Shown here: in pieces, positions 1 through 4,827 of the stretch
Layout: every line of letters starts with the position of its first letter
Numbering within the stretch: the first letter of the stretch is position 1
Assembly: GCA_022565135.1 (NCBI GenBank)
Contig: JADFKA010000140.1
Location: 1-5,504, forward strand
Source: Pseudomonadota bacterium
GTDB taxonomy: Bacteria; Pseudomonadota; Gammaproteobacteria; Steroidobacterales; Woeseiaceae
Length of the DNA: 5,504 bases
Direction of reading: 5' to 3'
Notes under the pieces: generated by a model
What the model was told of the DNA's origin: nothing
Seen by the model: the letters and a program-made list of their open reading frames with translations, nothing else
The model's database searches: none
Translations under genes and position numbers: made by a program

Positions 1-110
1 CGATGGACAAACCACCAAATAAGACATAATAAACCAGTGACAACAACCACCATCAGAAAAGCGATACCGGCATCAAACCGGTTGACATAAGCGATTACTG
101 GGATAGCCAC
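1..110 (-). CDS. Putative small membrane protein of the phage module (partial, runs off window start)
   Basis: On the minus strand a frame opens with GTG at 110-108 and stays open to the window edge, giving 36 codons. It begins MAIPVIAYVNRFDAG and continues into a strongly hydrophobic stretch (about residues 15-34, rich in V, L, I and W) that looks like one membrane segment. It overlaps the last 16 bases of the preceding XhlA-like gene, which fits the compact phage layout. There is no clear ribosome binding site before the GTG, and no ATG start fits. The two other minus-strand frames in this stretch hit stops quickly. A second small hydrophobic protein beside a holin-like gene is common in tail and lysis modules, but I do not recognise the family. 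The call rests on hydrophobicity and position only. Confidence 0.35.
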   Translation of the reverse strand, partial: MAIPVIAYVNRFDAGIAFLMVVVVTGLLCLIWWFVH

Positions 111-361
111 GCGCGCACACCCAAAGCGATAACGCTGACCAGTCCAGCCGTGCCAATCACCACTACCGCCCGCAAAAACATTCCGGCGACTGGCGACAGT
201 TTTCCTGCCTCTTTATGCCATTCCAAATGAGTAGACAGACGTTCATGGATGACCGCTGTTTCAGTTCTCAAATTCCCCACCGTTTCCTGTACCCCGTCCA
301 CCTTGCCAGACAACGCCTGAATATCGCCACGCAACCCTTTGATTTCGTAGTCATCTGACAT
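95..361 (-). CDS. XhlA/holin-like phage protein: N-terminal coiled coil plus C-terminal membrane segment
   Basis: This 88-residue protein starts MSDDYEIKGLRGDIQ. An ATG at 439 is also in frame, but it would run back through the upstream gene, and the added residues look non-coding. Residues about 5-48 form a charged, heptad-like helix (LRGDIQALSGKVDGVQETV, then an ERL...HLEWHKE stretch). Residues about 61-83 are a single hydrophobic segment (FLRAVVVIGTAGLVSVIAL). A short coiled coil followed by one membrane helix is the layout of XhlA-type haemolysin/holin accessory proteins of phages and defective prophages, which act in the inner membrane during lysis. It lies 20 bases after the 94-residue gene, with only a weak A-rich binding site (AAGAAAA). 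Assignment to XhlA is by architecture rather than diagnostic residues; a tail-associated membrane protein is the alternative. Confidence 0.7.
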   Translation of the reverse strand: MSDDYEIKGLRGDIQALSGKVDGVQETVGNLRTETAVIHERLSTHLEWHKEAGKLSPVAGMFLRAVVVIGTAGLVSVIALGVRAWLSQ

Positions 362-381
362 AGTTGAATTTTCTTTTTGCC

Positions 382-666
382 TTACATTTGTTCTATGGCA
401 TCGCAGAGCGCCAGAATATCCTTGTGACGAACTCCCCACCGCATTTGAGAAACCAGGTTTTTGAGATTTTGTACATCTGCATCCTCAAGTTCAAGAATGC
501 CATTAGACGCGACGAGCGCCTTCTCAATTCGGTCACGGTCTTTCATATCTTGCATTGAGAATCCGCCTTGGGGAGGATTATCTAGACAAGAACGAATCAA
601 CTGTTCATAATTGATTGTTTCATCGCCAGATTTTATCGCAGTATCTTTTAATTCAAGCGTTTTCAT
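382..666 (-). CDS. Conserved-looking phage protein of unknown function, 94 residues
   Basis: The protein starts MKTLELKDTAIKSGDET and is small, soluble and acidic, with no signal or membrane segment. Features visible are a predicted helix with LIRSCLDNPPQGGFSMQDM (residues 23-41), a charged helix DRDRIEKAL (43-51), and an LELEDADVQNLKNLV...MRWGVRHKDIL block (58-85). I recall proteins with the pattern 'PPQGGF..M..R..I..AL ... LELEDAD...L...V..MRW' as short unnamed genes in phage tail regions, but know of no established function. It starts 8 bases after the tail-fibre stop codon behind a good binding site, TAAGGGA-AAAA-ATG, in which the upstream stop codon is part of the ribosome binding region. 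That supports both the start choice and translational coupling to the tail fibre. A tail-assembly or chaperone role is a guess from position. Confidence 0.75.
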   Translation of the reverse strand: MKTLELKDTAIKSGDETINYEQLIRSCLDNPPQGGFSMQDMKDRDRIEKALVASNGILELEDADVQNLKNLVSQMRWGVRHKDILALCDAIEQM

Positions 667-670
667 TTTT

Positions 671-677
671 TCCCTTA
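671..677 (-). promoter_or_regulatory. Ribosome binding site overlapping the tail-fibre stop codon
   Basis: The minus strand reads TAAGGGA, then AAAA, then ATG at 666. The TAA ends the S74 tail-fibre gene and also forms the 5' part of the Shine-Dalgarno sequence for the 94-residue gene. Ribosomes finishing the fibre would release on the next gene's binding site, a layout typical of coupled phage genes. It also fixes the start of the downstream gene at 666. Confidence 0.6.
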
Positions 678-1376
678 TGCCGCTTCCAACTCTTCGATTC
701 GTTTCTGTTGCGCCTGCACGGTTGCCGTGAGCGCCGCCACAATGGCATTCAGTTCAAGACCTGGCAAATCGTCTTTGCCGCCATCGCTGGCAAAACGACT
801 ATCAATATCTCGCATATCTTCAGCGATAAAACCAACATGACGATTGTCACTACTTTTCTCATTGAACGTCACCGGTTTGAATTGAAGCGCCCAAGCGGGA
901 TCAACGGAATCATATAATATAGCGTCCTTAATTTTACGCGAGGATGTTGATCGTCTTACAAGTCCAGCAGAATTCACGGTCAAATTTACCGAATCCGCCA
1001 CTGTGTTACTGAACGTATGGGTTGACTGTATTATCCCGTCTGTGTTGATATCAAAGATATTCCCGTTGACGGTAAAACGTATGAGATTATTATCAACGTC
1101 GAGAACAGTCGTGCCATCTCCTGACGTAAGAATAACATCTACACTTTGGAATTTAATCCGGTCTCGCGTTCCATCGTTAATGTTGAAAACTGCGGGGGTG
1201 GTTAAAGTTCCTCCCGAATAAGTCAAGTCAGATTCGACCACGCCGTTGGCGGCCGCATTGACGGCATAAAGCGCATTCGCCGCCGCGTAACTTGAGGGCG
1301 TATCAGTCAAGCCGGTAAATGTTGTTGCGCCAGTCGCAACAAGATCAACATCAGTGCCATTCTTGCCCTCAGTCAA
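675..1376 (-). CDS. Phage tail fibre, C-terminal part with S74/endosialidase-type intramolecular chaperone; N-terminus missing or unclear
   Basis: About 233 residues are coherent phage tail-fibre sequence. The N-terminal part includes VATGATTFTGLTDTPSSYA, a short linker motif common in phage fibres, followed by beta-rich repeats with GTLTTPAVFNIND and a VNGNIFDINTDG stretch. From about 1-based residue 140 of this call begins an S74 domain: SSRKIKD, VTFNE, HVGFIAEDM and a final LELNAIVAALTATVQAQQKRIEELE coiled coil (read as two pieces around VAAL). These domains trimerise the fibre and then cut themselves off with a Ser-Lys dyad; the S...K spacing of five residues is present (S145 and K150 from the TTG at 1376). 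No ATG or GTG lies in frame in the phage-like part. The TTG at 1376 behind GGGGA is the best nearby start, but a fibre of this kind would normally have an N-terminal virion-attachment region. I think the gene is truncated at a join near 1380-1400; the frame also runs on upstream, antisense to nothing, through the preceding gene. Confidence 0.75.
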   Translation of the reverse strand: MTEGKNGTDVDLVATGATTFTGLTDTPSSYAAANALYAVNAAANGVVESDLTYSGGTLTTPAVFNINDGTRDRIKFQSVDVILTSGDGTTVLDVDNNLIRFTVNGNIFDINTDGIIQSTHTFSNTVADSVNLTVNSAGLVRRSTSSRKIKDAILYDSVDPAWALQFKPVTFNEKSSDNRHVGFIAEDMRDIDSRFASDGGKDDLPGLELNAIVAALTATVQAQQKRIEELEAA

Positions 1377-1387
1377 TAGTCCCCGAG

Positions 1388-1406
1388 AAAAATGGCGCTT
1401 AGCGCC
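1388..1406 (-). terminator. Short intrinsic-terminator-like hairpin enclosing a stop codon
   Basis: The minus strand reads GGCGC-TAA-GCGCC-A-TTTTT. The perfect 5-bp all-GC stem occupies 1402-1406 and 1394-1398, the loop is the TAA stop codon (1401-1399) of the composite frame, and five T residues follow at 1392-1388. The stem is short for an efficient terminator, and the position directly at a stop codon is plausible. If real, it separates the upstream gene from the phage genes transcriptionally. Confidence 0.45.
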
Positions 1407-1677
1407 CCTGCGCAATCGGCCAGATAACCAGATCCTCGCCCTTTGTGCCTCGATATCTCGTCTGCCGTTGGGTCGCGCCGTTGTCCACACCATCCTCGCC
1501 GATGGAGTAGAGCTTCATCTCGGCTCCATTGACACGGTAAACGAATGTCTTGCCAGAGAGAGGATCTGTCAAAATTGATTTCTCTAGCTTGGTAGCGTTC
1601 AATGCTTCCGGCCAAGTGCCGTGCTGCTTCTTGTTGATCGCCAAGGCGAGGAGCACCTGTATTCCGCGCCGATTCGT
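1399..1677 (-). other. Pseudopilin-like C-terminal fragment fused in frame after the receptor
   Basis: Residues about 402-493 of the composite frame do not look like a receptor barrel. They begin with a helix RRGIQVLLALAINKKQHG, followed by TWPEALN, then SILTDPLSGKTFVYR, MKLYSIGEDGVDNG and GEDLVIWPI just before the stop. From memory, this order (helix with A/L-rich 'ALALY...HG.YPE.L', then 'DP.SGK...Y', 'LYS.G.DG.DNG', 'D.V.W') is the C-terminal signature of many planctomycete and related proteins distantly like type II secretion pseudopilins. The piece would normally be the end of a longer, separate protein, so both its N-terminal part and its own start are missing. At about 280 bases it is bounded by the receptor on one side and phage sequence on the other. 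The function of these proteins is not established. Confidence 0.6.
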
Positions 1678-2880
1678 TTCGCCGCGCACGCCAAGCAGTA
1701 CCGCAAAGTCGCTAATATCAGCGCCGAAGTCCGGATTGAAACCACCCGGAAACTGGCTTTGGATCGGATTCAGCAACACAAAGCCACTTGGGCTGGTGCC
1801 ATCGGCCGTCAGGTAGTCGGACGGGTTCAGCCCGGCCCCGTTGATGTCATCAATGAGCATCTGCGGAGCGTCATCGGGAATTCCATCCTCATTATCATCA
1901 ACAATCAGGGAACCACTGGTACCTGCTACCCCGGGTATGTACGCGGGTCGATAGAAAAAATCGGAGCGAAATTCGTTGTCGCCAAAACTGGCGTAGCCAA
2001 ACAACTCGGTGCTGTCGCTAATATCGATACCAAAATTCAGGAAGCCCTTGAGCGTTTCGACGTCCGGATCGCCCCAACGTTGACACAGGCCGTCTAATGG
2101 CACGCCGTCTACGCCGACTACCGCGATAACGCGCGGGCAGTCTCCTCTCACTACGCCACGAGACGTTCTATCGGCCGTCGAGTGTTCTATCGTCAAATTC
2201 AGGAAGCCGTTATCGCCCAGAGAAAAGCCTCCATTAGCCGCAATCGTTGTGCGTGCACCATCGCCTTCGAAATACTCACCGGTCTGTGCCGATACAGTAA
2301 TTCCCTCGTTCGCATCGTTGAGAATGACGTTGATGACACCCGCAATCGCGTCGGAACCGTACTGAGCTGAAGCCCCGTCGCGCAAAATTTCGATGCGCTT
2401 GACAGCAAGAGAAGGAATCATGCCGAAGTCCACTGCTTGCGCGCCCGCGTTCACGGTGCCGAGCGGTGACGCCTGCAGATTCACGAGCGCCGACCGATGC
2501 CGGCGCGAACCGTTTATGAGCACCAGGGTCTGGTCCGGCGACAGGTTTCTGAGGGTCACTGGCCGAATGACGGCTGTGCCGTCGGCAATTGGAAATCGCT
2601 GCGTGTTAAGCGACGGCGCAATCCTTGTGATGCTGTCGGTGAGATCAAACGTTGCCTGATTGACCAAAGTAGCGCCGCCTATTATATCGACCGGCGACAG
2701 CGTCTCGGTTGGAGACACGCCTTCCCTGCGTGTACCCGTTACAATGACTTCCTCGATAGCGCCCTCGTCCGCACCTTCTTGGGCTATTGAAATAGCTGGC
2801 GTTATCAATAATGGTGCCGCAACAGTCAGCGACAGTCCCCAAACTGCAGATCTTGCGATTGATATCCTGGTCCTCTCCAA
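1399..2880 (-). CDS. TonB-dependent outer-membrane receptor, N-terminal part only, ending in an unrelated C-terminus
   Basis: The 493-residue frame opens with a TTG at 2880. Residues 1 to about 33 are a signal peptide (positively charged start, hydrophobic core LSLTVAAPLLITPA). A TonB-box-like EEVIVTGTRR sits at 43-52. The plug domain spans about 54-190, with LRNLSPDQTLVLINGSRRHR (110-129), IEILRDGASAQYGSDAIAGV (163-182) and the exit to the barrel. Early barrel strands and loops follow, including a DDNEDGIPDD loop (328-337), up to GADISDFAVLLGVRGE (386-401). Receptors of this family usually run to 800-1000 residues with a 22-strand barrel ending in an aromatic residue; here the barrel is only started. 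From about residue 402 the frame changes character (see the separate entry). A product would not form a working channel, so treat it as a broken or artefactually joined receptor. The substrate cannot be inferred. It follows kdsB by 170 bases in the same direction, with no convincing promoter between. Confidence 0.8.
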   Translation of the reverse strand: MERTRISIARSAVWGLSLTVAAPLLITPAISIAQEGADEGAIEEVIVTGTRREGVSPTETLSPVDIIGGATLVNQATFDLTDSITRIAPSLNTQRFPIADGTAVIRPVTLRNLSPDQTLVLINGSRRHRSALVNLQASPLGTVNAGAQAVDFGMIPSLAVKRIEILRDGASAQYGSDAIAGVINVILNDANEGITVSAQTGEYFEGDGARTTIAANGGFSLGDNGFLNLTIEHSTADRTSRGVVRGDCPRVIAVVGVDGVPLDGLCQRWGDPDVETLKGFLNFGIDISDSTELFGYASFGDNEFRSDFFYRPAYIPGVAGTSGSLIVDDNEDGIPDDAPQMLIDDINGAGLNPSDYLTADGTSPSGFVLLNPIQSQFPGGFNPDFGADISDFAVLLGVRGETNRRGIQVLLALAINKKQHGTWPEALNATKLEKSILTDPLSGKTFVYRVNGAEMKLYSIGEDGVDNGATQRQTRYRGTKGEDLVIWPIAQGR

Positions 2881-3050
2881 GCGAGTTTAAAATTCATCAA
2901 CAGGCAAACAGCTCTATCCTCGCACGATAAGGTGCACGAATCGGAACGGTCGAGAAAGGTGAAAATATGCGCTCCCCCCGGAATCGACATGCCTACTTTT
3001 GTTAGTCCTTCGGTATACGCCGAAAGTTCCCTATTGTACAGATTGCGTGA
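2881..3050. other. Intergenic gap between kdsB and the receptor gene
   Basis: I find no gene in these 170 bases. They contain an inverted repeat near kdsB (separate entry), a C6/G6 run at 2974-2979, and a 6-base direct repeat GCACGA at 2922-2927 and 2934-2939. No -35/-10 pair of good quality with 16-18 base spacing is visible on the minus strand. TonB receptors are often regulated by iron or substrate, but I see no clear Fur-like AT-rich 19-base palindrome. Confidence 0.5.
3007..3026 (-). other. Inverted repeat downstream of kdsB, possible weak terminator or mRNA-end hairpin
   Basis: The minus strand reads CTTTCGG-CGTATA-CCGAAGG, a 7-bp stem with one G-T pair and a 6-base loop, 24 bases after the kdsB stop codon. 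No T run follows on the minus strand (ACTAACAAAAG), so it is not a standard intrinsic terminator. It could protect the 3' end of the LPS operon message or act with Rho. Confidence 0.35.
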
Positions 3051-3794
3051 CTAGCTTAATTCCCGCCCAGCGGCCACCAGATCATCTTCCGTATCGACAC
3101 CGACCCCGGGCCGTTGTTCCGGTATTCCCACACGAATCGTCATGCCGAGCGACAACGCACGCAGTTGCTCAAGCTGCTCGCTTCGTTCGATCTTTGACGG
3201 CTCAGCAGTCACCAGTCGACGCAGGACGCCGCAGCGATAGGCGTAAATACCATGATGATGCATTGCCGCCGACATTGCCGCATCAGATTCGCCCTCCGAT
3301 CGATCATAAGGAATTGCGGCTCGGCTGAAATAGATCGCATTGCCAGCGTCATTGGTGATTACTTTGACGACGTTGGGGTTGTCAAAATCCCGTTGCGACG
3401 CGATCGGCGAAGCCAGTGTCGCGATGTCCGCCGAATGGTCATCGAGAAGCGCGGCACACTGGTCGATCAACGTGGCAGGCATCGCGGGTTCGTCGCCCTG
3501 CAGATTGACGACCACCCTGTCGTCGTCCCAGTTCATGATGTCGCACACCTCGGCGATGCGCTCGCTGCCGGATCGATGCTGGTCGCCTGTCATGCAAACG
3601 GTGGCACCGAATCCTTCAGCAGCGTCAGCGATGCGCTGATCATCCGTTGCGATAACCACTTTACTCGCGGAACTTTCCTTTCCCCGTTCATAAACATGTT
3701 GAATCATCGGCTTGCCGTTGATGTCTCTGAGCGGCTTACCCGGCAGTCGCACAGAGGCATATCGAGCCGGTATGACAACGACAAAATCAGTCAT
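3051..3794 (-). CDS. kdsB: 3-deoxy-manno-octulosonate cytidylyltransferase (CMP-Kdo synthetase)
   Basis: KdsB joins CTP and Kdo to give CMP-Kdo and pyrophosphate in the cytoplasm, the activated sugar used by WaaA to build the inner core of lipopolysaccharide. At 247 residues it matches the usual length of about 250. Family motifs are in order: the nucleotide-binding IPARYASVRLPGKPL (8-22), ATDD (49-52), HRSGSERIAEV (73-83), metal- and sugar-binding NLQGDEP (97-103), YFSRAAIPYDR (155-165), HHHGIYAYR (179-187), LEQLR (208-212) and the C-terminal VGVDTEDDL (231-239), where D101 and D234 are the expected metal ligands. The SGSER form replaces the more frequent SGTER, a mild change. The ATG at 3794 overlaps the lpxK stop (ATGA), which fixes the start and implies translational coupling; GGATAGG lies just upstream. 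No ycaR/Trm112-type small gene lies between lpxK and kdsB, unlike in E. coli. Confidence 0.97.
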   Translation of the reverse strand: MTDFVVVIPARYASVRLPGKPLRDINGKPMIQHVYERGKESSASKVVIATDDQRIADAAEGFGATVCMTGDQHRSGSERIAEVCDIMNWDDDRVVVNLQGDEPAMPATLIDQCAALLDDHSADIATLASPIASQRDFDNPNVVKVITNDAGNAIYFSRAAIPYDRSEGESDAAMSAAMHHHGIYAYRCGVLRRLVTAEPSKIERSEQLEQLRALSLGMTIRVGIPEQRPGVGVDTEDDLVAAGRELS

Positions 3795-4825
3795 TGCCTA
3801 TCCATTGCATCGTCCAGGCGCGATTCGATCTGTTCCAGCAACGGTCCGGCCAACAGCGGATCGATTTTCAATTCCACGGGAACCTGCCACAACTTGTCCG
3901 ATTTCGCAGACTTGAGTTTCACAGCATCTTTCTCTGTCATCAGAATGTCGAACTCGTCACCAAATTCGAGATCCTTCCTGGAGATCTTTGCATGATCCGG
4001 AAACGCATGCTCAATGACCTGAATTTCGTGTGCGCGCAGCAGGTCAAAGAAGCGTCCTGGATTGCCGATTGCGGCGACGGCATGCACAGTCGTGCCGGCA
4101 AACCGGTCGATCGGTCGGGTCAACGACCCGTTCAGCCGACTGACCTCGGTCGCGACGAGTTCGAATTCAATCGCGTTTTGCTCCACCACCGACAACGAAT
4201 CGACTGACTCGCGCAAGTGACCATTGATCAGCACCTGGTCGACTTCGCCCAGTCGAGACAGCGTTTCTCGCAGCGGGCCAGCGGGCAGCAACAATCGATT
4301 GCCAAGGCCGCGAGACCCATCAATCACGCAAATTTCATAAAGTCGTGCCAGGCGATAATGTTGCAGGCCGTCGTCGGCAATGATCAGATCTGCACCATCC
4401 TCAACGAGCATTGCGGCCGCCCTGACTCGATTTGAATCGACGACGACCGGGCATCCTGTCCGCATCGCGAGCAGCACGGGCTCGTCGCCGACAACGGCAG
4501 GATCGCTGGCCGCGTCCACGCGCATCGAAGACGGTGATTTGCTGCCGCCATAGCCGCGACTGACGATACCGGGTGCAAAGCCGCGTTTTCGAAGTTCACG
4601 TGTGAGCCAGATTGTGACGGGCGTCTTGCCCGTACCGCCGATCGTGATATTGCCTACGACGATGACTGGCGCGACCGTCTGGTGACTGCCGAGAATTCCC
4701 AGCCCGTACAGGCGCCGGCGTACCGCGATCAATAGCCAGTACATGCCAGTGAACGGCAGCAATATTCGATACGCGGGCGCACCTGCGTACCAGACACGAT
4801 GAATCCATGCGTACAGCGCGCGCAC
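3791..4825 (-). CDS. lpxK: Tetraacyldisaccharide 4'-kinase (lipid A 4'-kinase)
   Basis: LpxK uses ATP to phosphorylate the 4' position of the tetraacyl disaccharide 1-phosphate, giving lipid IVA, at the cytoplasmic face of the inner membrane. At 344 residues the length is typical. The N-terminus has a hydrophobic, amphipathic membrane-contact region (about 20-37). The Walker A loop GNITIGGTGKTP spans 58-69, followed by IVSRGYGG (87-94), VGDEP (112-116, containing the likely catalytic aspartate), the DDGLQH motif (151-156), LLLPAGPLRE (178-187), IGNPGRFF (253-260), HAFPDHAKIS (273-282, with a histidine expected near the active site) and MTEKDAVK (296-303). The start is GTG at 4825, supported by GAGGAG five bases upstream, inside the end of msbA. 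msbA stops 2 bases earlier and kdsB overlaps the end by 4 bases, so the three genes form one transcription unit. Confidence 0.97.
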   Translation of the reverse strand: MRALYAWIHRVWYAGAPAYRILLPFTGMYWLLIAVRRRLYGLGILGSHQTVAPVIVVGNITIGGTGKTPVTIWLTRELRKRGFAPGIVSRGYGGSKSPSSMRVDAASDPAVVGDEPVLLAMRTGCPVVVDSNRVRAAAMLVEDGADLIIADDGLQHYRLARLYEICVIDGSRGLGNRLLLPAGPLRETLSRLGEVDQVLINGHLRESVDSLSVVEQNAIEFELVATEVSRLNGSLTRPIDRFAGTTVHAVAAIGNPGRFFDLLRAHEIQVIEHAFPDHAKISRKDLEFGDEFDILMTEKDAVKLKSAKSDKLWQVPVELKIDPLLAGPLLEQIESRLDDAMDRQ

Positions 4826-4827
4826 GC

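Noticed and set aside
60..90. ACCGG-CATCAAA-CCGGT inverted repeat as a terminator or recombination site
   Set aside because: The stem is only five bases, there is no T run, and it lies inside the likely small membrane-protein frame.
362..439. Longer start for the XhlA-like protein at ATG 439
   Set aside because: The extra 26 residues overlap the end of the 94-residue gene and look non-coding, while the ATG at 361 gives the compact gene order.
675..1376. Diversity-generating retroelement variable region in the tail fibre
   Set aside because: I see no template/variable repeat pair, no reverse transcriptase in the window, and the fibre ends in an S74 domain rather than a C-type lectin fold.
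1377..1493. Extension of the tail-fibre frame upstream to an ATG at 1493
   Set aside because: The added residues are arginine-rich, read in a second frame over the pseudopilin-like coding sequence, and do not resemble a fibre; the ATG is incidental.
1621..2097. Plus-strand 158-codon frame opposite the receptor
   Set aside because: It is antisense to clear receptor sequence and shows no family motif or binding site.
675..2880. A phage-receptor/tail-fibre pairing, such as a decoy receptor or superinfection system, suggested by receptor and fibre lying side by side
   Set aside because: Both genes are truncated at the point where they meet and are separated by an unrelated fragment, so the adjacency is better explained by a join than by function.
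3252..3995. Plus-strand 247-codon frame opposite kdsB and lpxK
   Set aside because: It lies antisense to two genes with intact catalytic motifs, its translation has no recognisable domain, and it is explained by codon bias of the minus-strand genes.
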